A DNA stretch of 64,000 bases from Clostridiales bacterium (lineage in GTDB: Bacteria > Bacillota > Clostridia > Christensenellales > Aristaeellaceae): NCBI GenBank assembly GCA_015056145.1, contig SVGY01000007.1:49249-113248 (forward strand). Reading direction: 5' to 3'. The notes under the pieces were generated by a model. The model was not told the origin of the DNA. It worked only from the letters and a program-made list of their open reading frames with translations, and made no database searches. The position numbers and the translations under genes were made by a program. Below are positions 16,257-23,832 of this stretch, in pieces (position 1 is the stretch's first letter; each line of letters begins with the position of its first letter).

Positions 16257-17225
16257 TCAGTCGTCATTTTCTTCTTCCGGGATATGAGTATAGTTTGGCA
16301 GCATAATGCTGTCCGCATACCATTGCTGGATTTCCCAGGTTTCACCGTCGGTGATCATAACCAGCGGCTGGCGGGAGGTGAAGAGAACGGGGCAGTCCCG
16401 CTTGGCAAGGAAGTCCTTTTGCAGCTTGGTGCTCTTGCTGGTGGGGCCGTTGGAGGCAAAGCACAGCTCCGGGGATGCGGCGTTGTACATTTCTTTTGCC
16501 AGGCCGCAGGTGCCGTGGTGGGGCAGCTTCAGGATGTCGGAATCCCAGGCGTCCCAGTATTCCTCAGCCATTTTTCGCTGGGCGGTCAGGCCGATATCGG
16601 CAGTGAAGAGCACGCTGCGCTCGCCGTACTGAACGTGTACCACCAGGGAAAGGTCGTTGGTATTCTTGCTTTTTCTGTAGCGGTAGGTATCGATCTTGGC
16701 GTTGCCAAGGGGCAGGGGTTCGCCGGCGGTGTATTCTCTGACGGGGATGCCGAGTTCCGCCAGGTTGCGCATGATGCGGCGCTGGGTTGCATCGTATTTC
16801 AGAGGAAATACGGTGAGGAATTCGTCGGCAGGGACGGCTGCCAGCAGGTCCGGGAAGCCGTCGATGTGGTCACGGTGAGGATGGGTGTTGAGGGCATAGC
16901 GCAGCCGGGTGATTCCCAGACCGTCCAAAAGGCGGATGAGCAGATCCGGCGTGGGATCCCGGCCGGTGGCGGCGCAGTCCAAAACCATGGCTTCGCCGTC
17001 AGCCACGATGAGGTAGCAATCCTGTGCACCCACGGGGATGCAGTAAATCTGCAGGCTGTTGTCCAGCTCCCAGAAGGACATAACGTCGTCGGTTTCATAC
17101 TGAACGATTACGGATTCGGCAGGAACAGCCTCTCCGCTGTCTTCTCCCAGGGCAAAGACGGGCAGGCTGAAAAATATGCACAATACCATAAGGAAAGCCA
17201 TTATACGCAGTTTGGCGGTGTTCAT
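16257..17225 (-). CDS. Secreted ComEC/Rec2-like MBL-fold hydrolase
   Basis: 322 residues. A signal peptide (residues 8-26, ending VFA) precedes a metallo-beta-lactamase domain with the HPHRDH motif (His115, His117, Asp119, His120) and a later KLPHHGT, the signature of the ComEC/Rec2 MBL branch. Standing alone without the ComEC membrane domain, such proteins are exported hydrolases of unknown substrate, possibly nucleic acid or phosphoester. The start at 17225 is preferred because the signal peptide begins there; AGGAG is rather far upstream (12 bases). Confidence 0.85.
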   Translation of the reverse strand: MNTAKLRIMAFLMVLCIFFSLPVFALGEDSGEAVPAESVIVQYETDDVMSFWELDNSLQIYCIPVGAQDCYLIVADGEAMVLDCAATGRDPTPDLLIRLLDGLGITRLRYALNTHPHRDHIDGFPDLLAAVPADEFLTVFPLKYDATQRRIMRNLAELGIPVREYTAGEPLPLGNAKIDTYRYRKSKNTNDLSLVVHVQYGERSVLFTADIGLTAQRKMAEEYWDAWDSDILKLPHHGTCGLAKEMYNAASPELCFASNGPTSKSTKLQKDFLAKRDCPVLFTSRQPLVMITDGETWEIQQWYADSIMLPNYTHIPEEENDD

Positions 17226-17337
17226 CGGCAGTATACGCTCCTGTTGTGATATGTGGAAACCTTGATTATTGTAAACTAACTCAAAAACTCTTGTCAAGAA
17301 TATAGAAGGAAATAACCGGGAAAAGTTCAAATAAACC

Positions 17338-17366
17338 TTGACATTGGCGGTGGATTATGATAAATT
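17338..17366 (+). promoter_or_regulatory. Promoter of the rplU-prp-rpmA operon
   Basis: TTGACA at 17338-17343, 17-base spacer, TAAATT as -10 (17361-17366), overlapping a TATGAT. Confidence 0.65.
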
Positions 17367-17370
17367 TTGT

Positions 17371-17436
17371 GGGTGAGCCGCTCAAGCGGGGTTTTGAAGT
17401 GCGCAAATGTGCCACCCAAGCGCTTGGCGAGTATGT
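17371..17436 (+). ncRNA. Ribosomal protein L21 leader
   Basis: The transcript between promoter and rplU has the pattern of the Bacillota L21 leader: GGGTG...GTGCGCAAATGTGC hairpin...CACCC, then CAAGCGC and GGCGAG elements just before the ribosome binding site (AGGAGG at 17440). GGGTG (17371) pairs with CACCC (17413), enclosing the GTGCGCAAATGTGC stem. This leader is thought to mediate autogenous control by L21; the assignment is by motif recognition, not by a covariance search. Confidence 0.7.
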
Positions 17437-17455
17437 ATCAGGAGGTGCTTGAACC

Positions 17456-17761
17456 ATGTACGCAGTGATCGTATCCGGTGGCAAGCAGTACCGTGTGTCC
17501 CAGGGGGACGTAATCTATGTGGAGAAACTGGATCAGGAAGTAGATTCCACCGTCAGCTTCGACGTGCTGATGATGGGCAATGACGAAGGCGTTCAGGTGG
17601 GAACTCCCGTCCTGGAAGGCGCCAAGGTCGAAGGCAAGGTCGTTGCTCAGGTTAAGGGCGAGAAGATCATGATCTACAAGTACAAGAGCAAGAAGAACTA
17701 TCATCGCCGTGCCGGTCATCGTCAGACCTACACCAAGGTGGAAATCACCGCTATCGGCTAA
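17456..17761 (+). CDS. rplU: 50S ribosomal protein L21
   Basis: 101 residues, full length. [18 protein letters not shown] is the family's N-terminal signature and [14 protein letters not shown] the C-terminal rRNA-binding tail. It is the first gene of rplU-prp-rpmA, preceded by AGGAGG and an L21 leader. Confidence 0.98.
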   Translation: MYAVIVSGGKQYRVSQGDVIYVEKLDQEVDSTVSFDVLMMGNDEGVQVGTPVLEGAKVEGKVVAQVKGEKIMIYKYKSKKNYHRRAGHRQTYTKVEITAIG

Positions 17762-18105
17762 TGACCATCGTTACCGTACAGCGGTATGAGGACGGCATCC
17801 GCAGCATTGCGGTAAGCGGCCATTCCGGCTACGCCGAGGCTGGCAGCGACATCGTGTGCGCAGCGGCAAGCGTACTCATTACCACATGCGCAAACGCCCT
17901 TGAAACCGTGGCAAATGTGCAGCCTGTTGTATACGAAAATGAGAAGCGTGCGGAAATCCGTATCACTCTTCCGGAAGGGCTTGACCCCGAACGGCTTTAC
18001 GACAGCCAGATCATTCTGAAAAGCATCCTGCAGGGCTACAGGGACATTGCGCAGGAATACCCTAAATTCCTGAAAATCAATGATGGGAGGACATCATCAT
18101 GTTGA
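17761..18105 (+). CDS. prp: Ribosomal-processing cysteine protease Prp
   Basis: 114 residues. The catalytic pair is His21 in SGHSGYAE and Cys33 in DIVCAAAS, the canonical Prp motifs. Prp removes the N-terminal extension of L27 before the protein can function in the ribosome, a feature restricted to Bacillota and relatives. The start overlaps the rplU stop by one base (TAATG), and the gene overlaps rpmA by 7 bases, so the three genes are translationally coupled. Confidence 0.95.
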   Translation: MTIVTVQRYEDGIRSIAVSGHSGYAEAGSDIVCAAASVLITTCANALETVANVQPVVYENEKRAEIRITLPEGLDPERLYDSQIILKSILQGYRDIAQEYPKFLKINDGRTSSC

Positions 18106-18395
18106 AGCTGAATCTTCAGTTTTTCGCTCATAAAAAAGGTATGGGCTCTACCCGTAACGGTCGCGAAAGCGAAAGCAAACGCCTCGGACCCAAGCGTGCC
18201 GACGGTCAGTTCTCTCTGGCCGGTAACATTCTGGTTCGCCAGCGTGGCACTCATATCCATCCCGGTGTAAACGTGGGCATTGGCAGCGACGATACCCTGT
18301 ACGCCAAGGTGGACGGCATTGTGCGCTTCGAGCGTCTGGGCCGCGACAAGAAGCAGGTCAGCGTGTATCCCGTGGAAACCGCTGCTGCTCAGTAA
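18099..18395 (+). CDS. rpmA: 50S ribosomal protein L27 with cleavable N-terminus
   Basis: 98 residues. The N-terminal extension MLKLNLQFF is followed by [15 protein letters not shown], the mature start; Prp would cut after Phe9. The mature N-terminus reaches the peptidyl transferase centre, so removal is essential in organisms with this extension. The final base triplets are followed by a strong terminator. Confidence 0.98.
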   Translation: MLKLNLQFFAHKKGMGSTRNGRESESKRLGPKRADGQFSLAGNILVRQRGTHIHPGVNVGIGSDDTLYAKVDGIVRFERLGRDKKQVSVYPVETAAAQ

Positions 18396-18405
18396 TCGCA
18401 TCTCC

Positions 18406-18438
18406 GAAGGGCGGCTGCTTTGCATGCAGCCGCCCTTC
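18406..18438 (+). terminator. Terminator of the rplU operon
   Basis: GAAGGGCGGCTGC pairs perfectly with GCAGCCGCCCTTC around a 7-base loop; a TTCCATTTTT tract follows. Confidence 0.93.
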
Positions 18439-18469
18439 TTCCATTTTTGTTTCGAGGCGGGATGTACCA

Positions 18470-19165
18470 ATGATTGGAACGCTGATCAACTGTGCCGCCA
18501 TTGTGGCCGGTTCCCTGCTGGGGATGCTTTTCCGCAAGGGCATGAACAAGCGCATTTCCGATACGGTAATGCAGGGTGTGGGCCTGTGCGTGATGCTCAT
18601 CGGCCTGAAGGGCGCCCTGGAAACCAAAAACACGCTGCTGATGATTCTTTCCATCGTTATCGGCGGCGTGGCGGGGTCGCTGATCGACATCGATGAAAAG
18701 ATGAACCGGCTGGGGGCTTTTGCCCAGCGCAAACTGAGCCGGGAGGGTGAAGACAATACATTCGCCCAGGGCTTTGTGACCGCCAGCCTGGTGTACTGCG
18801 TTGGCGCAATGGCTGTAGTGGGCGCACTGGACAGCGGTATCCGGGGCGATCACTCCACGCTGATTGCCAAGGCGGCGCTGGACGGCATTACCGCCATTGT
18901 ATTTGCCAGTTCGTTGGGGATCGGCGTGATGCTTTCCGCTGTGCCGGTGCTGATTTATCAGGGCGCCATTGCCCTGCTGGGCACTGCCATTGCACCGCTG
19001 CTTTCCGATATCGTGGTGCTGGAAATGAGCGCCGTAGGCGGATTGCTCATCGTGGGCATCGGCGTGAATATGCTGCTCAATGAAAAAATCAAGGTGGCGA
19101 ATCTGCTGCCTGCAATATTGATTCCCTTTATTTACTATCCGCTGTACAATCTGATTATGGGGTGA
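18470..19165 (+). CDS. DUF554 membrane protein
   Basis: 231 residues. Six or seven hydrophobic segments with conserved polar loops: an N-terminal helix starting MIGTLINCAAIVAGSLLGM, a GVGLCVMLIGLKGA helix, an SLIDIDEKMNRLG loop and the AALDGITAIVFASSLGIGV motif. This matches the DUF554 (YdfK) family of membrane proteins whose function is not established; a transporter role is often assumed. It ends overlapping the next gene's start region, suggesting coexpression with adenosylhomocysteinase. Confidence 0.9.
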   Translation: MIGTLINCAAIVAGSLLGMLFRKGMNKRISDTVMQGVGLCVMLIGLKGALETKNTLLMILSIVIGGVAGSLIDIDEKMNRLGAFAQRKLSREGEDNTFAQGFVTASLVYCVGAMAVVGALDSGIRGDHSTLIAKAALDGITAIVFASSLGIGVMLSAVPVLIYQGAIALLGTAIAPLLSDIVVLEMSAVGGLLIVGIGVNMLLNEKIKVANLLPAILIPFIYYPLYNLIMG

Positions 19166-19170
19166 AAAGT

Positions 19171-20409
19171 ATGGAATCCATTATTCGTGATCCTAATCTG
19201 GCGCAGGAAGGTAACCGCAAGATCGACTGGGTTGAAAAACACATGCCCGTACTTTGCGGCATCAAGGAAGAATTCCGTCGTGAGCAGCCCTTCAAGGGCA
19301 TGAAAGTGACCGTCAGCGTTCACCTGGAAGCAAAGACCGCCTATCTGGCCTGCGTGCTCAAGGAAGGCGGCGCTGAGGTGTACGCCACCGGTTCCAACCC
19401 CCTGTCCACCCAGGATGATGTGTGCGCAGGTCTGGCCAGCCGGGGAATTACCGTGCTGGCAACCCATGGCTGCACCATGGAAGAATACCACGACTATCTG
19501 TGCAAGGCATTGAGCGTAAAGCCTGACGTGATTGTGGACGACGGCGGCGACATGGTTTCCATTCTTCATGAGGAACATCCCGAGTGGGCCGTGAACCTGC
19601 GTGGCGGCTGCGAGGAAACCACCACCGGCATCATTCGTCTCCGGAACCGTGCCAAGGCCGGAAAACTGAATTTCCCTATGTTCAATATCAACGATGCGGA
19701 CTGCAAGCATCTGTTTGACAATCGCTACGGCACCGGCCAGAGCGTCTGGGACGGCCTTATGCGCACCACCAACCTTGTGGTGGCAGGCACCACTGCTGTT
19801 GTAGCCGGTTACGGCTGGTGCGGCAAGGGTGTTGCCATGCGTGCCAAGGGCCTTGGCGCAAAGGTTATTGTGACGGAAGTGGATCCTGTGAAGGCCATCG
19901 AAGCCGTAATGGACGGTTTTGAAGTGATGCCCATGGACAAGGCCGCCGAAAAGGGCGACTGGTTCATTACCGTTACCGGATGCGACGGTGTTATTACTGC
20001 TGACCATATGCTGAAGATGAAGGAAGGCGCAATCCTTTCCAACGCCGGACATTTCGACGTGGAGGTGGATGTTGCCGGCTTGCGTGAGGTGGCTGTGGAA
20101 CGCCGCACCGTGCGCAAGAATATTGAGGGATATCTGCTGCCCAACGGCAAAACCGTGTACCTCATCGGCGAAGGCCGCCTGGTGAACCTGGCTGCCGGCG
20201 ATGGTCATCCTGCGGAGATCATGGACATGAGCTTTGCCCTGCAGGCGGAGTGCGCACGCCGCATGGCCGAGAAGGGCAGGGAACTGAAGGTGGATCTGCA
20301 TTCCGTGCCGGTGGATATTGACCAGAAAGTGGCTCTGAGCAAACTGAGCTCCCTGGGCGTTGAAATCGATACCCTCACCGAGGAACAGAAAATCTACCTG
20401 GGCCTGTAA
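19171..20409 (+). CDS. ahcY: Adenosylhomocysteinase (S-adenosylhomocysteine hydrolase)
   Basis: 412 residues. It splits S-adenosylhomocysteine to homocysteine and adenosine with tightly bound NAD. The NAD loop is GYGWCGKGVA (about 210-219), preceded by the substrate motif DNRYGTGQS, and NAGHFDVEVD is the C-terminal NAD-contact region. The C-terminus lacks the KPDHYRY tail of long eukaryotic-type enzymes, as in Thermotoga and many Clostridia. A GTG at 19162 is in frame, but GGGGTGA 5 bases before the ATG at 19171 favours the latter. Confidence 0.95.
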   Translation: MESIIRDPNLAQEGNRKIDWVEKHMPVLCGIKEEFRREQPFKGMKVTVSVHLEAKTAYLACVLKEGGAEVYATGSNPLSTQDDVCAGLASRGITVLATHGCTMEEYHDYLCKALSVKPDVIVDDGGDMVSILHEEHPEWAVNLRGGCEETTTGIIRLRNRAKAGKLNFPMFNINDADCKHLFDNRYGTGQSVWDGLMRTTNLVVAGTTAVVAGYGWCGKGVAMRAKGLGAKVIVTEVDPVKAIEAVMDGFEVMPMDKAAEKGDWFITVTGCDGVITADHMLKMKEGAILSNAGHFDVEVDVAGLREVAVERRTVRKNIEGYLLPNGKTVYLIGEGRLVNLAAGDGHPAEIMDMSFALQAECARRMAEKGRELKVDLHSVPVDIDQKVALSKLSSLGVEIDTLTEEQKIYLGL

Positions 20410-20415
20410 AAACAA

Positions 20416-20445
20416 TGCACAGAAGGAACCCAACTGTGCTATAAT
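20416..20445 (+). promoter_or_regulatory. Promoter of the phosphofructokinase gene
   Basis: Extended -10 TGCTATAAT (TATAAT 20440-20445) with a weak -35 TGCACA 18 bases upstream. The stretch AACTGTGCTATAATAG is identical to that before argH (46862-46877). Confidence 0.7.
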
Positions 20446-20484
20446 AGAAAAAACAAAAATGCATATGCGAAAGGAATGATCCCT

Positions 20485-21552
20485 ATGAAGCGTAGAATCG
20501 GTATTCTTACCAGCGGCGGCGACTGCCCCGGCCTGAACGCCGCCATCCGTGGCGTGGCCCGTGCGGCTTATGAGCTATTCGACGCTGAAATCGTCGGTAT
20601 CCGCAACGGTTACGGCGGACTGATCGAAGGCGAATATCAGGAAATGAGCAAGAAGCAGTTTTCCGGCATCCTGACCCTTGGCGGAACCATTCTGGGAACC
20701 AGCCGTACTCCTTTCCGCAATATGCGGGTGATCGAGGATAACGGTGTGGACAAGGTCGCCGCCATGAAGAAGACCTACAAGGATCTGAAGCTGGATTGCC
20801 TTGTAACCCTCGGCGGCAACGGCACCCACAAAACCGCCAACCTGCTCAGCCAGGAAGGCCTTAACGTGATCGGCCTGCCCAAGACTATCGATAACGATAT
20901 CTACGGCACCGATTTCACCTTCGGTTTCCACACCGCTGTGGATATCGCCACCGATGTGATTGATCGCATTCACACCACTGCCGCCAGCCATGGACGCTGC
21001 ATGGTTATTGAAATTATGGGTAACAAGGCCGGCTGGCTGACCCTGTACAGCGGCGTTGCAGGCGGTGCAGATGTGATCCTGCTGCCGGAGATCCCCTATG
21101 ATATCGAAAAGGTCGCCGAGACGGTGGAACGCCGTGCCAAGAAGAAAAAGGCTTTCTCCATTCTGGCCGTTGCTGAAGGCGCAATGACCAGGGAAGAGGC
21201 CAAGATGAAGAAGAAGGAACGGGAGGCCCTCCGTGCCACCCAGCCCTGCATCTCTGCCCGTATTGCCAAGGAACTGACTGAGCTGGTGGGCGTGGAAGCC
21301 CGCAGCGTGGTGCCCGGCCATATTCAGCGTGGCGGCAGTCCCAGCGCATATGACCGTGTGCTGTCTACCCAGTTTGGCGTGCATGCTGCCCAGCTGATCA
21401 AAGAAGGCCATTTTGGCGTGACCGTGGCTCTTAAGGGCAACCAGATCGTCCATAATGACCTGAAGGATATTGCCGGCGTTCCCAAGCCCGTGCCTCAGGA
21501 TGATACCGTGGTGGTCACTGCCCGCAACATGGGTATCAACATGGGCGACTGA
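20485..21552 (+). CDS. pfkA: 6-phosphofructokinase (group III, ATP/PPi motif hybrid)
   Basis: 355 residues. Phosphorylates fructose 6-phosphate in glycolysis. The phosphate-donor loop reads GGNGT at 110-114 (Gly in the position that is Gly in ATP enzymes, Asp in PPi enzymes), but the catalytic loop is PKTIDND at 132-138, with the Lys typical of PPi enzymes. This Gly/Lys combination marks group III PFKs. Donor preference therefore cannot be read off with certainty, ATP being more likely. The ATG at 20485 is chosen because AAAGGA is 9 bases upstream; an ATG at 20476 is too close to it. Confidence 0.93.
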   Translation: MKRRIGILTSGGDCPGLNAAIRGVARAAYELFDAEIVGIRNGYGGLIEGEYQEMSKKQFSGILTLGGTILGTSRTPFRNMRVIEDNGVDKVAAMKKTYKDLKLDCLVTLGGNGTHKTANLLSQEGLNVIGLPKTIDNDIYGTDFTFGFHTAVDIATDVIDRIHTTAASHGRCMVIEIMGNKAGWLTLYSGVAGGADVILLPEIPYDIEKVAETVERRAKKKKAFSILAVAEGAMTREEAKMKKKEREALRATQPCISARIAKELTELVGVEARSVVPGHIQRGGSPSAYDRVLSTQFGVHAAQLIKEGHFGVTVALKGNQIVHNDLKDIAGVPKPVPQDDTVVVTARNMGINMGD

Positions 21553-21631
21553 TTTATCGGCTGATTACAATTTGATTTGTGTACAGAAGATGGATGTCCA
21601 GGCATCCGGGAGGCTGTATACATAAACAAAG

Positions 21632-21655
21632 AAGCACCCGTTTTTTCGGGTGCTT
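21632..21655. terminator. Left copy of a duplicated terminator hairpin (repeat copy 3)
   Basis: AAGCACCCG and CGGGTGCTT pair around six T. Identical to 21820-21843 on the other side of the repeat; CAAAG stands to its left and CTTTG to the right of the partner, which would extend the stem if the two halves were rejoined. Confidence 0.85.
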
Positions 21656-21819
21656 CAGCTTGTCGGAAAACCTCATTCTTGTCAGTCAAAGCCGCAAATC
21701 TTGCACCTTCGGTGCTCGTTGTGCTTTCTTGAAAGTGCTGCGGCACAAGGAATGTGGGCTCTGCCCACACCCGGCAGGGGGATGATCCCCCTGCACCCTG
21801 CGCATTTTTTGACAGCCAG
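21656..21819 (+). repeat. 164-bp terminator-nested repeat, copy 3
   Basis: Same orientation, length and termini as copy 1 with three substitutions. It is enclosed by two identical 24-base hairpins (26 bases if the shared outer G and C are counted) that are unrelated to those at the other copies. It lies between pfkA (+) and a convergent membrane protein gene (-); the 309-base gap 21553-21861 contains nothing else recognisable. Confidence 0.93.
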
Positions 21820-21843
21820 AAGCACCCGTTTTTTCGGGTGCTT
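21820..21843. terminator. Right copy of the duplicated terminator hairpin (repeat copy 3)
   Basis: Identical to 21632-21655, followed by CTTTG. Serves pfkA (+) and the convergent gene (-). Confidence 0.85.
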
Positions 21844-21861
21844 CTTTGCGTTGCCGGAAAA

Positions 21862-22311
21862 TCAGGAAAAATGATTGATCCATGCGGAGCCGAGGTGGCA
21901 CAGCGTAAAAAAACCGATAGGGATCAACGCAATCCAGCATCGCTGATGCATGGCCCAGAAGCCAAAGGCAAAACAGGGCGGAAGCGTCATAAGAAGAATA
22001 ACCGGCCATGCGACAATGTCTGCGTAATACAGCCCCCAGCCTGCATAATACAGTACCGTGCACAGGAGGCAGCAAAGAAGCATGGGCCCCAGGGAAAGCC
22101 CTCGCCGTCCTTTGTTAAGAAAAGTTGTGAGCAGAAAGAGAAATATCACCTGGCAAAACGTGCCGATTCCATCCAGTACGGGCGTGAGGGATTCGCTGCG
22201 CAAAACATCGTTCGGGGCAGGAATGGCCAGCCAAAGCCATGTCGGAATCATTATCAGCAGAAAAAGAATCAGGGCCCAAAAATCAAACCCCATACGGTAT
22301 TGGCGAAACAT
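21862..22311 (-). CDS. Small membrane protein of unknown function
   Basis: 149 residues with about four hydrophobic helices (residues 12-32, 48-66, 74-94, 102-124 approximately), rich in Leu, Trp and Cys. I do not recognise a family. The start is set at 22311 because GCCAGGAGG lies 7 bases upstream; an ATG six codons earlier overlaps that site. It is divergent from the GntR/ABC operon, whose promoter region it faces, so a functional link is possible but unproven. Confidence 0.7.
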   Translation of the reverse strand: MFRQYRMGFDFWALILFLLIMIPTWLWLAIPAPNDVLRSESLTPVLDGIGTFCQVIFLFLLTTFLNKGRRGLSLGPMLLCCLLCTVLYYAGWGLYYADIVAWPVILLMTLPPCFAFGFWAMHQRCWIALIPIGFFTLCHLGSAWINHFS

Positions 22312-22484
22312 CAGGTTCCCTCCTGGCATTCAGTAATGGATTCAGTATAGGCGAATAAAGCATCTGTTACAAGTATTTTTGTTCCAAAATGGAAGAAAAT
22401 GGAAGATGGCGTCGTTTGTATAGACGGTACACGAGGAAACCCTGTCGTAATTCTGTTACAAATTGAAACTTTTGGGGTATTTTG

Positions 22485-22513
22485 TTGACAGAATATGACA
22501 GGGCATGTATACT
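22485..22513 (+). promoter_or_regulatory. Promoter of the GntR/ABC operon
   Basis: Consensus TTGACA (22485-22490), 17-base spacer, TATACT (22508-22513). Confidence 0.88.
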
Positions 22514-22518
22514 GCAAA

Positions 22519-22541
22519 CTGTACTACATGTACTAATACAG
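22519..22541 (+). promoter_or_regulatory. Palindromic operator of the GntR/YtrA-like repressor
   Basis: CTGTA and TACAG form the outer arms of a 23-base palindromic region containing GTAC-N4/5-GTAC, starting 6 bases after the -10. YtrA-type regulators repress their own ABC operons from such sites, so autoregulation is likely (inference). Confidence 0.6.
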
Positions 22542-22573
22542 CTGTATAAGTAAACATGAAGGGAGGAAGGCAC

Positions 22574-22951
22574 ATGTTCCTTGTAAACCCCAAAAGCAAG
22601 CAGCCCATTTACGAGCAGCTTGTGGAACAACTCCGCCGGCAGCTGGTACTGGGCGGCATGGAAGCCGGAGCGGCTATGCCCTCGGTAAGGCAGCTTGCCA
22701 CCGAACTGGGCATCAATCCCAATACCATCCAGAAAGCATACCGCAGAATGGAGGAAGAAGGTATGATCGAATCCGTACCCGGAAGGGGCAGCTTTGTGAC
22801 GGAAAACCTTGCGCTCATTGTGGAAAAACAGCGCAGGGACCAATTGGACAAAACACGGCAGACACTCGCAATTTGCAGGGAGATGGGTCTTGGCAAGGAA
22901 GATATACTCATCCTCGTTGAGAACGCCTACAAGGAGGGAGACAATTGTTGA
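22574..22951 (+). CDS. GntR-family regulator, YtrA subfamily
   Basis: 125 residues: a winged helix-turn-helix (residues 10-75; PSVRQLATELGINPNTIQKAYRRMEEEG) and a short C-terminal helical dimerisation tail of about 45 residues, which is the YtrA subfamily layout without an effector domain. It heads an operon with an ABC ATPase and a large permease. Such operons respond to cell-wall-active antibiotics or related stress. The ATG follows GGGAGGAAGG; an upstream in-frame ATG at 22556 lies before that site. Confidence 0.92.
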   Translation: MFLVNPKSKQPIYEQLVEQLRRQLVLGGMEAGAAMPSVRQLATELGINPNTIQKAYRRMEEEGMIESVPGRGSFVTENLALIVEKQRRDQLDKTRQTLAICREMGLGKEDILILVENAYKEGDNC

Positions 22952-23832
22952 TCATAGATCGGGTAAAGAAAAGTTTCGGCATGAAAAAGGCCATCGATAA
23001 TCTTTCGCTGCGGCTGGAGGAAGGGCATATTTTCGGCATGCTGGGCACCAACGGCGCAGGTAAATCCACCCTGTTGAGGGTGATGAGCGGCATCCTTGAA
23101 GCGGATGAAGGCACGGTGCTTCTGGATGGCATGCCGGTGTATGAAAACCCTCCGGCCAAAAGGCAGATATGCTATTTGAGCGACGAGCCCGCCTTTCTGC
23201 CCAACGCCAGCATTGCAGAAATGGGACGCATGCAGGCAGCCTATTATCCGGACTTTGACCTGTCAAAGCTGAAGGATTTGTGCAAGAGATTTACCCTTCC
23301 CATGAACGAACGCATCACAAGCTTTTCCAAGGGCACCCAGAAACGGGCGCAGATCTGCCTTGGCCTTGCACTCAATCCCAAGGTGCTGCTCTGCGACGAA
23401 ACCTTCGATGGCCTGGATCCCGTTATGCGGGACAGTTTCAAAAAGGTACTCAGCCAGGAAACCATCGACCGGGGACTGATTACCGTTCTGGCGGGCCATA
23501 ACCAGCAGGAAATGGAGGATATCTGCGACAGCGTTGGTTTCATCCACGAAGGAAAGCTGGTTTGCTCCGGCGATCTGGATACCATGCTGGGCGATGTGCA
23601 CCGGGTACAGCTGATCCCCTCCCGGGATATGGCTGACGAAGACTTCGCTCCTTTCCGCCCCCTCAGGCTGCAGCGGCAGGGCAAGTTGTGCATGCTGACG
23701 CTCCGGGGCGATGACGAGCAGCTCAGCGCAGAACTGCAGAAGCTGAATCCGCTGTTTATGGAGTTCCTGCCCCTCTCCCTGGAGGAGATATTTATTCTGG
23801 AAATGGAGGATCGTGGATATGCGAAGCAATAA
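22945..23832 (+). CDS. ABC transporter ATP-binding protein
   Basis: 295 residues. Walker A GTNGAGKST at 34-42, signature SFSKG at 126-130 (instead of LSGGQ, common in this subfamily), Walker B VLLCDE at 147-152 with the catalytic Glu. The start is TTG after AAGGAGGGAG, overlapping the end of the regulator gene by 7 bases. It pairs with the permease encoded next, whose start overlaps its end. Similar to YtrB/YtrE-type ATPases. Confidence 0.93.
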   Translation: MLIIDRVKKSFGMKKAIDNLSLRLEEGHIFGMLGTNGAGKSTLLRVMSGILEADEGTVLLDGMPVYENPPAKRQICYLSDEPAFLPNASIAEMGRMQAAYYPDFDLSKLKDLCKRFTLPMNERITSFSKGTQKRAQICLGLALNPKVLLCDETFDGLDPVMRDSFKKVLSQETIDRGLITVLAGHNQQEMEDICDSVGFIHEGKLVCSGDLDTMLGDVHRVQLIPSRDMADEDFAPFRPLRLQRQGKLCMLTLRGDDEQLSAELQKLNPLFMEFLPLSLEEIFILEMEDRGYAKQ

